Position numbers and translations under genes: made by a program
Assembly (NCBI RefSeq): GCF_009729555.1
Contig: NZ_WODC01000001.1
Location: forward strand, 558,001-622,000
DNA from: Pseudodesulfovibrio alkaliphilus
GTDB lineage: Bacteria > Desulfobacterota > Desulfovibrionia > Desulfovibrionales > Desulfovibrionaceae
Length of the DNA: 64,000 nucleotides
Direction of reading: 5' to 3'
Part shown: one piece after another, positions 1 to 9,929 of the stretch
How positions within the stretch are numbered: the first letter of the stretch is position 1
Layout of the letters: every line of letters begins with the position of its first letter
Notes under the pieces: generated by a model
What the model was told of the DNA's origin: nothing
The model's database searches: none
What the model saw: the letters and a program-made list of their open reading frames with translations, nothing else

Positions 1-803
1 AGGCGTTGGCCGCCGCCAACATGGCCGCTTCGGAGCTGACGCACATCGTCTTTGCCACCTTCACGCCGGATTACCCCATCCCCTCGGCTGCCTGCGTACT
101 TCAGGAGAAGCTCGGCGTCTCGGGACAGATGTGCCTCGACGTGCAGGCGGCCTGCTCCGGGTTTCTCTACGCCATGGAGACGGCGCGAGGCTATGTGGCC
201 CTGAATCCGTCGGCCAGGGTGCTGGTGGTGGCCGCAGAGGTGGTCACCAGCCGGGTCAACTGGGAAGACCGCGCCACCTGCGTCCTCTTTGGCGATGCGG
301 CGGGTGCGGCAGTGCTTACCAACGGCGACGCTGACGAAACCCCAAGAGTGGTGGACATCATGCTCGGCGCGGACGGCGGCCTGGGCGATCTGCTCACCGT
401 GCGCGGCGGCGGTTCGGCCATCCCCTACAAGCTCGGCCAGTCTGTGGGCGAGGAGTATTTCGTCGAGTTCCAGGGGCGCGAGGTGTTCAAGCACGCCGTG
501 CGCCAGATGACCGGCATCAGCGAGACCCTGCTCTCGCGGCACGGCCTGGCCAGCGCCGATGTGGACGTGCTCATACCCCATCAGGCCAACTGGCGCATCA
601 TCGATGCCGTGGGCCGCAAGCTGGGGATTCCCGTGGAGCGCGTGTTTTCCAACGTGGACAGATACGGCAACACCTCGGCCGCGTCGGTGCCCGTGGCTCT
701 GTCCGAGGCCCTGGAACTGGGTGTGATCAAGCCGGGCCACCGGGTGCTGGTTCCCACCTTTGGCGGGGGCTTCACCTGGGGCGCCATGCTGGTCCAGTTC
801 TAA
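1..803 (+). CDS. fabH: 3-oxoacyl-ACP synthase III, 5' end cut by the window
   Basis: Starts type II fatty-acid synthesis by condensing acetyl-CoA with malonyl-ACP in the cytoplasm. The reading frame is open from the first bases, so the N-terminus lies outside the window; the first internal TTG or ATG is not the start. The thiolase-fold triad is visible: the nucleophile Cys in QAACSGF, His in PHQANWR and Asn in RYGNTSAAS. The C-terminal GGGFTWGAMLVQF ending is typical. The part present (about 267 residues) is most of the usual 320-330. It is followed by fabG, acpP and fabF, the standard fab cluster. KAS III is distinguished from chalcone-synthase-like relatives by this context and the His/Asn motifs. 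Confidence 0.96.
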   Translation, partial: ALAAANMAASELTHIVFATFTPDYPIPSAACVLQEKLGVSGQMCLDVQAACSGFLYAMETARGYVALNPSARVLVVAAEVVTSRVNWEDRATCVLFGDAAGAAVLTNGDADETPRVVDIMLGADGGLGDLLTVRGGGSAIPYKLGQSVGEEYFVEFQGREVFKHAVRQMTGISETLLSRHGLASADVDVLIPHQANWRIIDAVGRKLGIPVERVFSNVDRYGNTSAASVPVALSEALELGVIKPGHRVLVPTFGGGFTWGAMLVQF

Positions 804-899
804 CGCTCCGGCACCGGCCCGGGTCGCGTGATCGTCACCCGCCGGTCACGCCCACGCGACAGGAAGATGGCATACCCCGGACCAAGCGGCCCCCGAGTG

Positions 900-927
900 T
901 TTGCAGTCCGGGCGGGTTTGGTATATT
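900..927 (+). promoter_or_regulatory. Possible promoter ahead of fabG
   Basis: TTTGCA at 900-905 and TATATT at 922-927 are separated by 16 bases. The -10 box is preceded by TG one base upstream, giving an extended -10. It lies about 35 bases before the fabG start. Read by eye only; fabG may equally be served by a promoter upstream of fabH. Confidence 0.4.
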
Positions 928-963
928 GGGGGCTGACCAACGAGCTGACCATGAGGTATTTCG

Positions 964-1707
964 ATGAGTGATCTTCCTAAAATCGCCTTGGTTACCGGCG
1001 GTTCCCGCGGCATCGGCCGCAAGGTGGCCGAACGGCTGGCCAGTGACGGGTTCGAGGTTTTCCTGACCTATGTGAGTCGGCCCGAGGAAGCGGACAAGGT
1101 GGTGGCCGCCATCAAGGCCGAGGGCGGCAAGGCGCGGGCCTTCCGGCTCGACTCCGGCGACCGGGATGCCATTGCCGCGTTTTTCAAGGACGAGATCAAG
1201 GGCCAGGGCACCCTCGATGTGCTGGTCAACAACGCGGGCATCACCCGCGACGGCCTGATGATGCGCATGAAGGACGAGGACTGGGACACGGTCCTGCGCA
1301 TCAATCTCACCGGCTGCTTCGCCTTTCTCAAGGAAGCGTCGAGAATCATGGGCAAACAGCGCTCCGGGCGCATCATCAACATCACCAGCATCGTGGGCCA
1401 GATGGGCAACGCAGGCCAGGCCAACTACTGTGCGGCCAAGGCAGGGCTCATCGGCCTGACCAAGTCCGCCGCCCGCGAACTGGCCGGGCGCAACATCACT
1501 GTTAACGCCGTGGCCCCGGGCTTCATCCAGACCGACATGACCGATCAGCTGCCCGAGGCCGTTGTCCAGTCCATGCTCGCGCAGATTCCGCTCAATACCC
1601 TCGGGCAGTCCGAGGACATCGCCGCCGCCGTCTCCTTCCTCGCCGGGCCAGGTGCCGGATATATCACCGGCCAGGTTCTCGGGGTCAACGGCGGCATGTA
1701 TATGTAA
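964..1707 (+). CDS. fabG: 3-oxoacyl-ACP reductase
   Basis: NADPH-dependent reduction of 3-oxoacyl-ACP to 3-hydroxyacyl-ACP in the elongation cycle. It is a 247-residue classical short-chain dehydrogenase: cofactor loop TGGSRGIG near residue 12, NNAG near 89, catalytic Ser in [10 protein letters not shown] near 140, and the YxxxK pair in NYCAAKAG near residues 153-157. Length and the C-terminal [13 protein letters not shown] are those of FabG. The ATG is preceded by GAGG with suitable spacing. It lies between fabH and acpP, which makes FabG much more likely than another SDR. Confidence 0.96.
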   Translation: MSDLPKIALVTGGSRGIGRKVAERLASDGFEVFLTYVSRPEEADKVVAAIKAEGGKARAFRLDSGDRDAIAAFFKDEIKGQGTLDVLVNNAGITRDGLMMRMKDEDWDTVLRINLTGCFAFLKEASRIMGKQRSGRIINITSIVGQMGNAGQANYCAAKAGLIGLTKSAARELAGRNITVNAVAPGFIQTDMTDQLPEAVVQSMLAQIPLNTLGQSEDIAAAVSFLAGPGAGYITGQVLGVNGGMYM

Positions 1708-1745
1708 TTGAAATAAAACAAAAAACAATCGTATTGGAGGAAAAA

Positions 1746-1982
1746 ATGTCCGAAGTAGCCGCAAAAGTCAAAGAGATCATCGTGGAGCAGCTTGGCGTGA
1801 ACGCCGAAGAAGTTGTCGATGGTGCCGCATTTGTCGAGGATCTCGGTGCGGACTCCCTGGACCTGACCGAACTGATCATGGCCATGGAAGAGGAGTTCGA
1901 CCTCGAGATCGACGACGAGCAGGCGCAGAAGATCATCAAGGTCCAGGACGCCATCGCCCACATCGAAAAGGCTGTGGGCTAA
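1746..1982 (+). CDS. acpP: Acyl carrier protein
   Basis: Small acidic 78-residue carrier that shuttles growing acyl chains as thioesters on a 4'-phosphopantetheine arm. The attachment serine is in [10 protein letters not shown] near residue 37, the hallmark motif. The chosen ATG is preceded by GGAGG at 1736-1740; an in-frame TTG at 1734 would place the ribosome-binding site inside the coding region, so it is rejected. It is followed by a strong hairpin with a T-tract before fabF, which could uncouple high acpP expression from the downstream gene. Confidence 0.97.
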   Translation: MSEVAAKVKEIIVEQLGVNAEEVVDGAAFVEDLGADSLDLTELIMAMEEEFDLEIDDEQAQKIIKVQDAIAHIEKAVG

Positions 1983-2012
1983 CCCGCCCCGACCGAACGC
2001 GACGAATCACGA

Positions 2013-2053
2013 GAGCGTCTTATGCACACATTGGTGTAAGACGCTCCTTTTTT
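2013..2053 (+). terminator. Intrinsic terminator or attenuator between acpP and fabF
   Basis: A perfect 10-bp stem GAGCGTCTTA / TAAGACGCTC (2013-2022 with 2037-2046) is followed by a run of T. It lies inside an operon-like gene run, so it may be partial, letting acpP message exceed fabF message. Confidence 0.85.
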
Positions 2054-2088
2054 CTTTTTCGAAAACGCAGACAGCACGGATATCCATT

Positions 2089-3327
2089 ATGAACAGGGTT
2101 GTCGTCACCAGCGTTGCGGCCGTTACCCCGCTTGGCAACGACGTTGAGACCAGTTGGCAGAATCTTCTGGCCGGCAAGTCCGGTGTGGGGCTGATCACGA
2201 AATTCGACACCGCCGAGTACGAGACCAGGATCGCCGGCGAGGTCAGGGACTTCGACCCCACCATCTACATCAACAAAAAAGAAGCCCGGCGCATGGAGAC
2301 CTTCACCCAGTTCGCGGTCTGCGCCTGCAGGATGCTCTTTCGCGACGCCGGATGGTCCATCCCCGAATCGGAAAAGGATCGGGCCGGAACCATCATCGGC
2401 GTTGGGCTCGGCGGTCTGCACAGCATTGAGGAGATGCACTCCAAGCTGCTGGAGAAAGGCCCGGGCCGCATCTCCCCGTTTTTCATCCCCATCCTCATCG
2501 CCAACATGGCCGCTGGCCAGGTGTCCATCGAGGCCGGGGCCATGGGACCGAACATCTGCACCACCACCGCCTGCGCCTCGGGCACCCACGCCATTGGCTG
2601 CGCCTACACCGACATCGTCATGGGCCGGGCGGATGCCATGATCTGCGGCGGCGCGGAATCCACCATATCGCCCCTCGGGGTGTCGGGCTTTAACGCCATG
2701 AAGGCGCTCTCGGTGCGCAACGACGAGCCCGAGAAGGCTTCGCGGCCTTTTGACGCCGACCGTACCGGCTTCATCATGGGCGAGGGCGCGGGGCTGCTGC
2801 TCCTTGAATCCCTGGACCACGCCAAGGCGCGGGGAGCCACCATCCTGGCCGAGGTGGTCGGGTTCGGCGCTTCCGGCGACGCCTATCATATGACAGCCCC
2901 GCCCGAGGACGGCTCTGGCATGGCCCTGGCCATGGCCGCCGCGCTCCGCGAGGCCAGGGTGGACCCGTCGGCAGTCGACCACATCAACGCCCACGGCACC
3001 TCCACCAAGCTCAACGATCTGTGCGAGACCCGGGCCATCAAAACGGTCTTTGGCGACCATGCCTATAATATCGCCATCTGTGCCAACAAGTCCCAGATGG
3101 GACATCTGCTCGGCGCGGCCGGCGGGGTGGAGGCGGTTTTTGCGGTCAAGACCCTGGCCGAAGGCGTCATCCCCGGCACCATCAACCGCGAGACGCCCGA
3201 CCCGGAATGCGACCTCGACGTTTGCGCCGACGGACCGCGACAACAGCAGGCCGAATATGCGCTGAGCAACTCCTTCGGCTTTGGCGGCACCAATGCCTGC
3301 GTCCTGTTCAAGCGCTTCACCGGATAA
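2089..3327 (+). CDS. fabF: 3-oxoacyl-ACP synthase II
   Basis: Elongating beta-ketoacyl-ACP synthase of type II fatty-acid synthesis. 412 residues, the usual length. The Cys-His-His triad of KAS I/II is visible: Cys in [12 protein letters not shown] near 164, the first His in [11 protein letters not shown] near 304, and the second in [12 protein letters not shown] near 341. The C-terminal [13 protein letters not shown] motif is typical. FabF is preferred over FabB because of its position directly after acpP. The start [18 protein letters not shown] matches the family. Confidence 0.96.
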   Translation: MNRVVVTSVAAVTPLGNDVETSWQNLLAGKSGVGLITKFDTAEYETRIAGEVRDFDPTIYINKKEARRMETFTQFAVCACRMLFRDAGWSIPESEKDRAGTIIGVGLGGLHSIEEMHSKLLEKGPGRISPFFIPILIANMAAGQVSIEAGAMGPNICTTTACASGTHAIGCAYTDIVMGRADAMICGGAESTISPLGVSGFNAMKALSVRNDEPEKASRPFDADRTGFIMGEGAGLLLLESLDHAKARGATILAEVVGFGASGDAYHMTAPPEDGSGMALAMAAALREARVDPSAVDHINAHGTSTKLNDLCETRAIKTVFGDHAYNIAICANKSQMGHLLGAAGGVEAVFAVKTLAEGVIPGTINRETPDPECDLDVCADGPRQQQAEYALSNSFGFGGTNACVLFKRFTG

Positions 3328-3333
3328 CAACAA

Positions 3334-3359
3334 GGGAGGCTGAACGGCCTCCCTTTTTT
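3334..3359 (+). terminator. Intrinsic terminator after fabF
   Basis: GGGAGGC (3334-3340) pairs with GCCTCCC (3347-3353) and is followed by six T. It ends the fab unit 6 bases after the fabF stop. Confidence 0.9.
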
Positions 3360-3512
3360 GATATAAAGCGGATCTCCACCCCGCATGGGACGGTGGGTGC
3401 GGCCGCCGCCGGGGATGAATGTCCCCGCGCCCGGAAGCCGCCAGAAAACCGGCCGCGCCGCATGAGGCGGTGGGAAGCCATTCGTATTCACCCCCAAAAC
3501 GAGGTTCACACC

Positions 3513-4751
3513 ATGGAAGAGTTGTTCGTACAAGACCCTGAAATCGCAGCGGCCATAGCCAACGAGATCGACCGCCAGGTCAGCAAGCTCGAACTCATCG
3601 CCAGCGAGAATTTCGTGTCCACGGCCGTGCGTCAGGCCCAGGGCAGCGTCATGACCCACAAATACGCCGAGGGCTACCCCGGCAAGCGGTGGTATGGCGG
3701 CTGCGAGTTCGTGGACATGGTCGAGGACATGGCCCGCGACCGGGCCAAGGAACTCTTTGGCGCTGCCTATGCCAACGTCCAGCCCCACTCCGGCTCCCAG
3801 GCCAACATGGCCGTCTACTTCGCGGCCTGCAAGCCCGGCGACACCGTGCTGGGCATGGATCTTTCCCACGGCGGGCACCTGACCCACGGCAGCCCGGTCA
3901 ACTTCTCGGGCAAACTCTTCAACATGGTGCATTACGGCGTCTCCCGGGAGACCCAGACCATAGACTACGACCAGGTGGAAGCCCTGGCCAAGGAACACCG
4001 GCCCAAACTCATCATCGCCGGAGCCTCGGCCTACCCGCGTGTCATCGACTTCGCCCGGTTCCGCGCCATCGCCGACGAGGTGGGCGCGAAACTCATGGTC
4101 GACATGGCCCACATCGCGGGCCTCATCGCCGCGGGCGAGCACCCCTCCTGCATCGAACACGCCCACTACACCACCACCACCACCCACAAGACCCTGCGGG
4201 GGCCACGCGGCGGCATGATCCTGGGTGGCGAGGAGCTGGAGCAGGAGCTGAACTCCAACATCTTTCCCGGCATTCAGGGCGGGCCGCTCATGCACGTCAT
4301 CGCGGCAAAGGCCGTGTCCTTTGGCGAGGCGCTTTCGCCCGGATTCACCGAGTATCAGCAGCAGGTGGTCAAGAACGCCAAGGTGCTGGCCGCCAGCCTT
4401 CAGGAGGCCGGATACAAGCTGGTCTCCGGCGGCACGGACAACCACCTCATGCTCGTGGACCTGACCGACAGGGACTACACCGGCAAGGACGCGCAGATCG
4501 CCCTGGACAAGGCGGGCATCACCGTCAACAAGAATACCATACCCTTTGAGACCAAATCCCCGTTCCAGACCTCGGGCATCCGGTTGGGCACCCCGGCCCT
4601 GACCACCCGCGGCATGATCGAGGAAGACATGATCGTGGTGGCCGAGGCCATTACCGCCGCCCTTGAGAACATCGGCGACGACAAGGTGCTCAAGGAGATC
4701 AGCGAAGAGGTCGAGGAGTTCGCCCGCGAGTTCCCGCTCTACGCATGGTAG
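3513..4751 (+). CDS. glyA: Serine hydroxymethyltransferase
   Basis: PLP enzyme that converts serine plus tetrahydrofolate to glycine plus methylene-THF, supplying one-carbon units. 412 residues. The PLP-binding lysine is Lys226 in [24 protein letters not shown] near the N-terminus and HSGSQAN are also family marks. The ATG at 3513 follows GAGG at 3501-3504; a long upstream extension of the frame back to 3207 overlaps fabF and its terminator and is not used. The 150-base leader holds a small hairpin (3410-3415 with 3422-3427), but I do not recognise a riboswitch class. Confidence 0.97.
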   Translation: MEELFVQDPEIAAAIANEIDRQVSKLELIASENFVSTAVRQAQGSVMTHKYAEGYPGKRWYGGCEFVDMVEDMARDRAKELFGAAYANVQPHSGSQANMAVYFAACKPGDTVLGMDLSHGGHLTHGSPVNFSGKLFNMVHYGVSRETQTIDYDQVEALAKEHRPKLIIAGASAYPRVIDFARFRAIADEVGAKLMVDMAHIAGLIAAGEHPSCIEHAHYTTTTTHKTLRGPRGGMILGGEELEQELNSNIFPGIQGGPLMHVIAAKAVSFGEALSPGFTEYQQQVVKNAKVLAASLQEAGYKLVSGGTDNHLMLVDLTDRDYTGKDAQIALDKAGITVNKNTIPFETKSPFQTSGIRLGTPALTTRGMIEEDMIVVAEAITAALENIGDDKVLKEISEEVEEFAREFPLYAW

Positions 4752-4776
4752 ATCGACATTGAACTGATTCGAAATG

Positions 4777-4811
4777 GAGGGAGCGGCCCGAGGGTCGCTC
4801 CCTCTATTTTT
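4777..4811 (+). terminator. Intrinsic terminator after glyA
   Basis: GAGGGAGCG (4777-4785) pairs with CGCTCCCTC (4796-4804), followed by TATTTTT. Confidence 0.88.
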
Positions 4812-4890
4812 GCGCGATGAGGCGGGCGGGGAACAAGCAAGCTGCAAAGATCCACTGGCGGCTTGGTGGCGTATTGCGGCGCATCAAACA

Positions 4891-4924
4891 AAAATGGCTC
4901 CAGATAACCATCTGAAGCCATTTT
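4891..4924 (-). terminator. Terminator of the tRNA-Ala gene
   Basis: A 15-bp near-perfect stem (4891-4905 with 4910-4924, loop AACC) lies just beyond the 3' end of the minus-strand tRNA. Its arms carry A and T runs at both ends, so it could act in both directions. Confidence 0.75.
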
Positions 4925-4933
4925 GATTTTTCC

Positions 4934-5009
4934 TGGTGGAGACGAAGAGATTTGAACTCTCGACCCCTGCCTTGCGAAGGCAGTGCTCTCCCAGCTGAGC
5001 TACGTCCCC
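4934..5009 (-). tRNA. tRNA-Ala (anticodon CGC)
   Basis: On the minus strand a 76-base cloverleaf can be folded by eye. The acceptor stem starts GGGGACG, the D arm contains GCTCAGCTGGGAGAGC, the anticodon stem CTGCC/GGCAG holds the loop TTCGCAA, the T loop is TTCAAAT, and the 3' CCA is encoded. The loop gives anticodon CGC, which reads GCG (alanine). Position 3-70 is G-U, the alanine identity element. A hairpin terminator follows. Confidence 0.96.
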
Positions 5010-5092
5010 TTGGGTTGAGGCTTGTTATCGCTTTTTCGGGGCGGGGACAAGTGTTTTGACGGGGGCAGGATGATTTTGCGACCATGGCGCGG

Positions 5093-6616
5093 TCACAATC
5101 CAAGGGCGGTGACAATGGCGTCCACCCGGTGGGCGTAGGTGTGCTCGCCCAGGATGAGCTCGCGCCAGGCTCGGCGCAGGCCCGGCGTAGCCGGATCGGC
5201 GCACAGGCTCTGGAACAAAGGCTCGATGTCCTTTGGCGCGGCAAAGGTGATCGGCCCGGTCAATTCGGCCGGAAAGATGGAGAGGCCGGGATTGGCGTCG
5301 GTCAAAAGCAGGCCCCCTGCGCACCAGACATCGAAATGGCGCTGGGTCAGTCCGGCCGGGAGCTGCATACCAGTGACGTTGAGGCTGGCTCCGGCCGCGC
5401 CGTACACAGCGGGCAGGGCCGCATAATAGTCCAGGGGCGGGCGCAGCTCGGCGCGCAAGCCCGGCGCGGCCTGCCATCCCTCGTCGCCGAAGACGACGGC
5501 CTGCGGTCCGGCCCCGGTCAGACAGCGGGTACGCCAGAGGTGCCCTGCGGCCTCGGCCCCTGCGCCCGGACGGCGGATTTCGCTGCCCGGCCACAGAGGC
5601 GCAGGAACGCGCCGCCGCCACCAGTGATGGTCGGGCCGCTGGCCGTTATCCAGCATGGCCCCGGCCTCGGCCAGCAGGGAGGGGTCCGGGACCAGCCCGG
5701 CAAAGAAGCGCTCCTTGTGCGGAAAGGCGGAGCGGCCCACGAAGACAAGCCTGTCCGCAAGGCCCTGGGCGCAGTCGGGCAGCGGACCGGGCCGTGCAAA
5801 CAGCTCCGGGCTGGTGGCCAGGGGCAGATGCCGCACCCAGTGCGCCCCGGCTCCGATGAGCGGACCGATAAAGGAATGGTCCGTGACAAAGAGCCGCGCC
5901 CGCCGCCAAAAGCCGGATTTGATCCCGGTGAGCAGATTGCAGGGATTGTCCACCAGCCAGACCGCCACCCTGGCCCCGGCCTCGCGCAACAGGGAGAATC
6001 CGAGGCCAAAGGGCTCAAGTCCCCGGAAATTGACGCTGAGGAAGAGGTCGGGAACATCCTGGGCCAGCATGCCGGGAAGCTCGGTGCCCGGCGAGCGCTC
6101 CAGCCCCTCGCGCTCCACCGTGACCACCCGGAACCCGCGTGACTCGAAGGCCAGGACCAACTCCCGGGTCATCAGGTCGCCCTTGGCCGTGGGCAGCCAC
6201 ACGGTCCGGGGCCTGCCCCGGTCGCGAGACGGCGCGACGCGGGCCTTGGCCAGCGCGGCTCGGGCGGCCAGAGGGGCATAGAAGGAAGGGAACGCCTTGA
6301 GCCCCGGCCGGTAGCGGATGACCGTGGCAGAGGCAGCTCGCTCTGTGGTGAAGCCTCCGGGCGTCAGCGGCGTGAATCCGGCCGGGACGGCCCCGGCCCA
6401 GCCAACGACCTGCTCGGCCATGGCCGGGCACTCGAGGAAGTCGGCGGTCGGGAAATTCGGAAAGAGCGCGGCCGTTCGGGCCGGGTCAGGCCCCAGGCCA
6501 AGAAACACGGCGTCCGGCCCTCCGGGCAGTACCTCGAACTGATCCGGCCCATCGGGCAGGGTCTGGGCATTGCCCAGTTCGTTGACGATGCGGACTCTGG
6601 CGGGACGTGGTACCAT
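5093..6616 (-). CDS. CgeB-like glycosyltransferase family protein
   Basis: 507 residues, cytoplasmic, no signal peptide. The C-terminal half has the pattern of CgeB/DUF3880-type glycosyltransferases: a segment around [15 protein letters not shown] about 80 residues from the end, and a middle domain with [13 protein letters not shown] and [11 protein letters not shown]. Such proteins are common in Desulfovibrio, often as several paralogues. Acceptor and sugar are unknown. The start is uncertain: ATG at 6616 is used, but an in-frame TTG at 6670 is possible; neither has a strong ribosome-binding site. It is divergent from rlmE, with only about 65 bases between starts. Confidence 0.7.
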   Translation of the reverse strand: MVPRPARVRIVNELGNAQTLPDGPDQFEVLPGGPDAVFLGLGPDPARTAALFPNFPTADFLECPAMAEQVVGWAGAVPAGFTPLTPGGFTTERAASATVIRYRPGLKAFPSFYAPLAARAALAKARVAPSRDRGRPRTVWLPTAKGDLMTRELVLAFESRGFRVVTVEREGLERSPGTELPGMLAQDVPDLFLSVNFRGLEPFGLGFSLLREAGARVAVWLVDNPCNLLTGIKSGFWRRARLFVTDHSFIGPLIGAGAHWVRHLPLATSPELFARPGPLPDCAQGLADRLVFVGRSAFPHKERFFAGLVPDPSLLAEAGAMLDNGQRPDHHWWRRRVPAPLWPGSEIRRPGAGAEAAGHLWRTRCLTGAGPQAVVFGDEGWQAAPGLRAELRPPLDYYAALPAVYGAAGASLNVTGMQLPAGLTQRHFDVWCAGGLLLTDANPGLSIFPAELTGPITFAAPKDIEPLFQSLCADPATPGLRRAWRELILGEHTYAHRVDAIVTALGL

Positions 6617-6681
6617 GCTGCGCTTGGCTTTTTCGGCGGATTCGGCTACCAATCGCTCCACGCCGGGCAAGGAGCGGTGCC

Positions 6682-7281
6682 ATGAAACAATACCAGGACA
6701 AATACTTCAAACGGGCCAAAAAGGAAAACTACGCGGCCCGGTCCGTTTACAAGCTCAAGGAAATGGACAAGCGGTTCGGCCTCTTCAGGAAGGGACAGAC
6801 CGTCCTTGACCTGGGCGCAGCCCCGGGCTCGTGGTCGCAATACGCCGGGGAACGGGTCGGCCCCCAGGGGCGGGTGCTGGCCGTGGACATCCAGGCAACC
6901 CGACACACCTTTGCCGACAACATCACCTTCCTCCAGGCCGATGTCTTTTCCGACGCGCCGGAACTGCTGGCGGCCATGGAGCCGCTGGCGCCCTTTGATC
7001 TTGTTATCAGCGACATGGCCCCCAAGACAACCGGAATCAAGTTCGCGGATCAGGCCAACAGCCTGGAGCTGTGCGAACGCGCCTTTGAGGTGGCGATCAG
7101 GCGGCTTAAACGCGGCGGCCACTTCGCGGTCAAGATTTTCGACGGTGCAGAAACCAAGGCGTATGCCGACTCCCTGCGGCCACATTTCGAAAAAGTGAAG
7201 TATTTCAAGCCGTACAGCTCGCGCTCCGAAAGCAAGGAGCTCTTTATCGTTGCGCTTGGCTTTGTCGGCACAGACGGATAG
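6682..7281 (+). CDS. rlmE: 23S rRNA (uridine-2'-O-) methyltransferase
   Basis: SAM-dependent FtsJ-family enzyme that methylates the 2'-O of U2552 in the 23S rRNA A-loop, late in 50S assembly. 199 residues. The SAM site [14 protein letters not shown] is near residue 45. The K-D-K-E tetrad of FtsJ is visible: Lys in the N-terminal [11 protein letters not shown], Asp in [10 protein letters not shown], Lys in [10 protein letters not shown] and Glu in SRSESKELF. The ATG at 6682 follows AAGGAG; upstream in-frame starts lack such a site. yebC follows 55 bases later. Confidence 0.94.
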   Translation: MKQYQDKYFKRAKKENYAARSVYKLKEMDKRFGLFRKGQTVLDLGAAPGSWSQYAGERVGPQGRVLAVDIQATRHTFADNITFLQADVFSDAPELLAAMEPLAPFDLVISDMAPKTTGIKFADQANSLELCERAFEVAIRRLKRGGHFAVKIFDGAETKAYADSLRPHFEKVKYFKPYSSRSESKELFIVALGFVGTDG

Positions 7282-7336
7282 TATATTCGACCGTTTTGAA
7301 CCCAATCTTTCTTTGCACATCCTTTGAGGAGGACAT

Positions 7337-8080
7337 ATGGCCGGACACAGCAAATGGGCGAACATCCAACATCGCAAGGGTCGCCAGGACGCCAAGAAGG
7401 CGAAATTCTTCACCAAGGCAGCCAAGGACATCATCCTGGCCGCCAAGGCGGGCGGCGGCAACCCCGAAGATAACTCCGCCCTGAGGCTGGCCATCCAGAA
7501 GGCCAAGCAGGTCAATCTGCCCAAGGACAAGATCGAAAACGCCATCAAGAAGGGCACTGGCGAGCTGGCGGGCGGCGATTATGCCGAGGTCGTGTACGAG
7601 GGGTATGGACCGGGCGGCGTGGCCATGCTCGTGGACGCGGCCACGGACAACCGCAACCGCACCGTGGCCGAGATCAGACACATCTTCAGCAAGCACGGCG
7701 GCAGCATGGCCGAGGCCGGAGCCGTGGCCTACCTGTTCAGCAAGAAGGGCGTCATTCTCTTTGACAAGGAGAAGTTCACCGAGGACCAGCTCATGGAAGT
7801 GGGCCTGGAGGCCGGGGCCGAGGACATCGTGGACGACGACGATTCCCTGGTGGTGCACACCGCGCCCGGCGACTTCATGGCCGTGCAACAGGCCTTTACC
7901 GACGCGGGCATGGAATACGAATCCGCCGAGGTGGGCCGTGTGCCCGAGACCCTCATCCCCGTGGACGTTCCTACCGGCCGCAAGACAATGAACCTCTTCG
8001 ACGCCCTCGAGGACAACGACGACGTGCAGAAGGTCTACCTCAACGCCGATTTCCCGGACGAACTGTTCGAGGACGAGTAG
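7337..8080 (+). CDS. yebC: YebC/PmpR family protein
   Basis: 247 residues. Starts with the signature MAGHSKWANIQHRKGRQDAK and carries the three-domain YebC layout (residues 1-80, 80-130 plus 205-240, 130-205). The family has been described as DNA-binding regulators and, more recently, as translation factors related to mitochondrial TACO1. AGGAGG precedes the ATG by about 7 bases. The ruvC start lies 6 bases after the stop; yebC-ruvC-ruvA-ruvB neighbourhoods are common in bacteria. Confidence 0.95.
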   Translation: MAGHSKWANIQHRKGRQDAKKAKFFTKAAKDIILAAKAGGGNPEDNSALRLAIQKAKQVNLPKDKIENAIKKGTGELAGGDYAEVVYEGYGPGGVAMLVDAATDNRNRTVAEIRHIFSKHGGSMAEAGAVAYLFSKKGVILFDKEKFTEDQLMEVGLEAGAEDIVDDDDSLVVHTAPGDFMAVQQAFTDAGMEYESAEVGRVPETLIPVDVPTGRKTMNLFDALEDNDDVQKVYLNADFPDELFEDE

Positions 8081-8086
8081 GCGGGC

Positions 8087-8593
8087 GTGCGCCAGGGCAG
8101 CGTGGTGGTCATGGGGCTCGACCCCGGCTCGCGGGCCACGGGTTACGGCATCGTCCGCGAGTCCTCGGGCCAGGCCGAGCTGGTGGCCACCGGGGTCATC
8201 CGCACCCCGGCGGGAAAGGACATGGGCACGCGCCTTGGCGTCATCTACGCCCGGCTGGCCGAATTGATCACGGCCCACGGCCCGGCGGAGGCAGCCATCG
8301 AGAATGTTTTCGTGTCCAAGAATCCGTCCTCGGCCCTCAAGCTGGGCCAGGCCCGCGGCGCGGCCATGGCCGCCTGCGCCACCCACGGCCTGAGCGTGGC
8401 CGAATACGAGCCGAGCAAGGTCAAGAAGAACCTCGTGGGCGTGGGCGGTGCGCCCAAGGATCAGGTGGCCTTCATGGTTGCCCGCAGCCTGGGCATCAAG
8501 AAGCCGGACTGGCCCGAGGACGCCTCCGACGCTTTGGCCGTGGCCATCTGCCACCTCAACGAGCGGCGCATGCGCAGACTCATCGACGGCTGA
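8087..8593 (+). CDS. ruvC: Crossover junction endodeoxyribonuclease RuvC
   Basis: Resolves Holliday junctions together with RuvAB. 168 residues, RNase-H fold. The acidic catalytic set is visible: Asp in VVMGLDPGSRATGYG near residue 11, Glu in AAIENVFVSKN near 68, and the C-terminal DWPEDASDALAVAICH pair. The start is GTG at 8087; a second GTG at 8102 would also keep the first beta strand. It is separated from ruvA by a terminator and a gene on the opposite strand, which is unusual, since ruvC often adjoins ruvA directly. Confidence 0.95.
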   Translation: MRQGSVVVMGLDPGSRATGYGIVRESSGQAELVATGVIRTPAGKDMGTRLGVIYARLAELITAHGPAEAAIENVFVSKNPSSALKLGQARGAAMAACATHGLSVAEYEPSKVKKNLVGVGGAPKDQVAFMVARSLGIKKPDWPEDASDALAVAICHLNERRMRRLIDG

Positions 8594-8619
8594 CCGCCCC
8601 GCTTTCGAAACAGGAGACA

Positions 8620-8653
8620 GGTTCGCCCGACGCTGGCCGGGTGAACCTTTTTT
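8620..8653 (+). terminator. Intrinsic terminator after ruvC
   Basis: GGTTCGCCCG (8620-8629) pairs with CGGGTGAACC (8638-8647), with one G-T pair, followed by six T. Confidence 0.88.
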
Positions 8654-8673
8654 CCCGCAATGCGGGCGGGCGG

Positions 8674-9171
8674 CTACTGGCTGTTCTTGCCCTTGCCTGC
8701 TTCCGGGCCCTTGGCGGCGTCGGCCCCATTGCCCTTTGCGTTCACCGAGGGATGCACGCCGGTCTCGTTGGCAATGTCCCCCCATCCCATGCCTGACTCG
8801 CGCATGGCCCGGATCTCGGACGGCGAACGGCCGCTCCTTTCGGCGATGGCCCTGACCTGCGCCTCGTCGAGATTGTGCGCCGCGATCCCGAAGCGCTCCC
8901 TGGCCCGCTCAAGCTCCACGGCCGCTTCGGACTGCTGCCACCGGGTGCCGCGCCGGTTGACCTGCTCATACCGCTCCTTCGCCCTCCTGACCCGTTCCTC
9001 GGCCCGGTTCGCCTCCCGGACCACAGCCTCGCCCACCAGGGAGACGAGGTCGTCCCTGGACAAAGGGGCCGTATCCCGAGCCGCAACCAGTGTCGGCATG
9101 ACCAGCGAGGCGGCCAGGGCCATGGTCAGCAGAAAGGTGTTCGGGCTGGTGTTCGCGGCGGCATGGTGCAT
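8674..9171 (-). CDS. Secreted coiled-coil protein with an HTH-like C-terminal motif, function unknown
   Basis: 165 residues from the ATG at 9171, which has AAGGAG 7 bases upstream; the frame extends further but without a site. Residues 1-31 are a signal peptide (hydrophobic core FLLTMALAASLVM, then VAARD), so it should be periplasmic. A long charged helix rich in Arg and Glu follows (about 40-110). The segment SEIRAMRESGMGWGDIANE (about 115-133) looks like a small helical repeat seen in other secreted deltaproteobacterial proteins; it resembles a helix-turn-helix but should not bind DNA in the periplasm. The tail is a low-complexity Lys/Gly/Ala stretch. It sits between ruvC and ruvA, facing the other way. 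Confidence 0.75.
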   Translation of the reverse strand: MHHAAANTSPNTFLLTMALAASLVMPTLVAARDTAPLSRDDLVSLVGEAVVREANRAEERVRRAKERYEQVNRRGTRWQQSEAAVELERARERFGIAAHNLDEAQVRAIAERSGRSPSEIRAMRESGMGWGDIANETGVHPSVNAKGNGADAAKGPEAGKGKNSQ

Positions 9172-9308
9172 GGCGGCTCCTTGTGTTGAATCTTCATATA
9201 CACCCATCGCGCCGGAAAAGTCACTGTGAAGGCGCATCGCCACAGGGGTGAGCATTCCCTTTGAATGTCTTGCCGCGATGGGGTACACCATGGGCACGGA
9301 GGGGCCGC

Positions 9309-9929
9309 ATGATCGGATATCTCAAGGGAACGGTATTGTCCGTGAGCGACAAGGGACTGGTGCTGCTCACTCCAGGCGGAGTGGGCTACGAGGTGGCCGC
9401 GCCCACCTCGGTGCTGGCCCGGCTGCCCGGCCGGGGAGGCGAGGCAGCGCTCTTTGTCCACACCCAGGTGGGCGAAAAGGCCATTGATCTTTTCGGCTTT
9501 CTCGAAAACGACGATCTCGACCTTTTCCGCACCCTCATCTCCATCGACAAACTCGGCCCCAAGAAGGCCCTTGCCATACTCTCCATGTTCGACGCCGGGC
9601 ATCTGCGCGAGATCGCCTGGCGCGAGGACGCCGACACCCTGGCAACGGTGCCGGGCATCGGACCGAAATCCGCCAAGCAGATACTCTGGCACCTCAAGGA
9701 CAAGGTGGACAAACTCGCCCCGGCCCACGCCCCGGCCAAGGGCGAAGGGCCACGCGTCGAAGGAGGACGGGGCGAGTACCTCGACGCCCTTGCGGGCCTC
9801 AAGGGGCTGGGGTATCAGGAGGATGAAGTGAGACCCATGCTGCTGGAAATCTTCGACGCTGAACCAGACCTCGACGCCGCCTCGGCCATCCGCACGGCGC
9901 TGAGGCGCATCGCGGCGGCCCGCTCATGA
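9309..9929 (+). CDS. ruvA: Holliday junction DNA helicase subunit RuvA
   Basis: Tetrameric junction-binding subunit that loads RuvB. 206 residues. Starts [10 protein letters not shown] (OB fold, 1-60). The paired helix-hairpin-helix motifs are at about 70-130, including [11 protein letters not shown] and [12 protein letters not shown], and the flexible linker leads to a C-terminal RuvB-contact domain (about 155-206). The ATG at 9309 follows GGAGG; an upstream in-frame start at 9261 would add 16 atypical residues. Its stop overlaps the ruvB start as ATGA. Confidence 0.96.
   Translation: MIGYLKGTVLSVSDKGLVLLTPGGVGYEVAAPTSVLARLPGRGGEAALFVHTQVGEKAIDLFGFLENDDLDLFRTLISIDKLGPKKALAILSMFDAGHLREIAWREDADTLATVPGIGPKSAKQILWHLKDKVDKLAPAHAPAKGEGPRVEGGRGEYLDALAGLKGLGYQEDEVRPMLLEIFDAEPDLDAASAIRTALRRIAAARS

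Noticed and set aside
3360-3512. A riboswitch in the glyA leader
   Set aside because: Only a small hairpin is visible; none of the conserved cores of glycine, THF, ZTP or SAH riboswitches was recognised.
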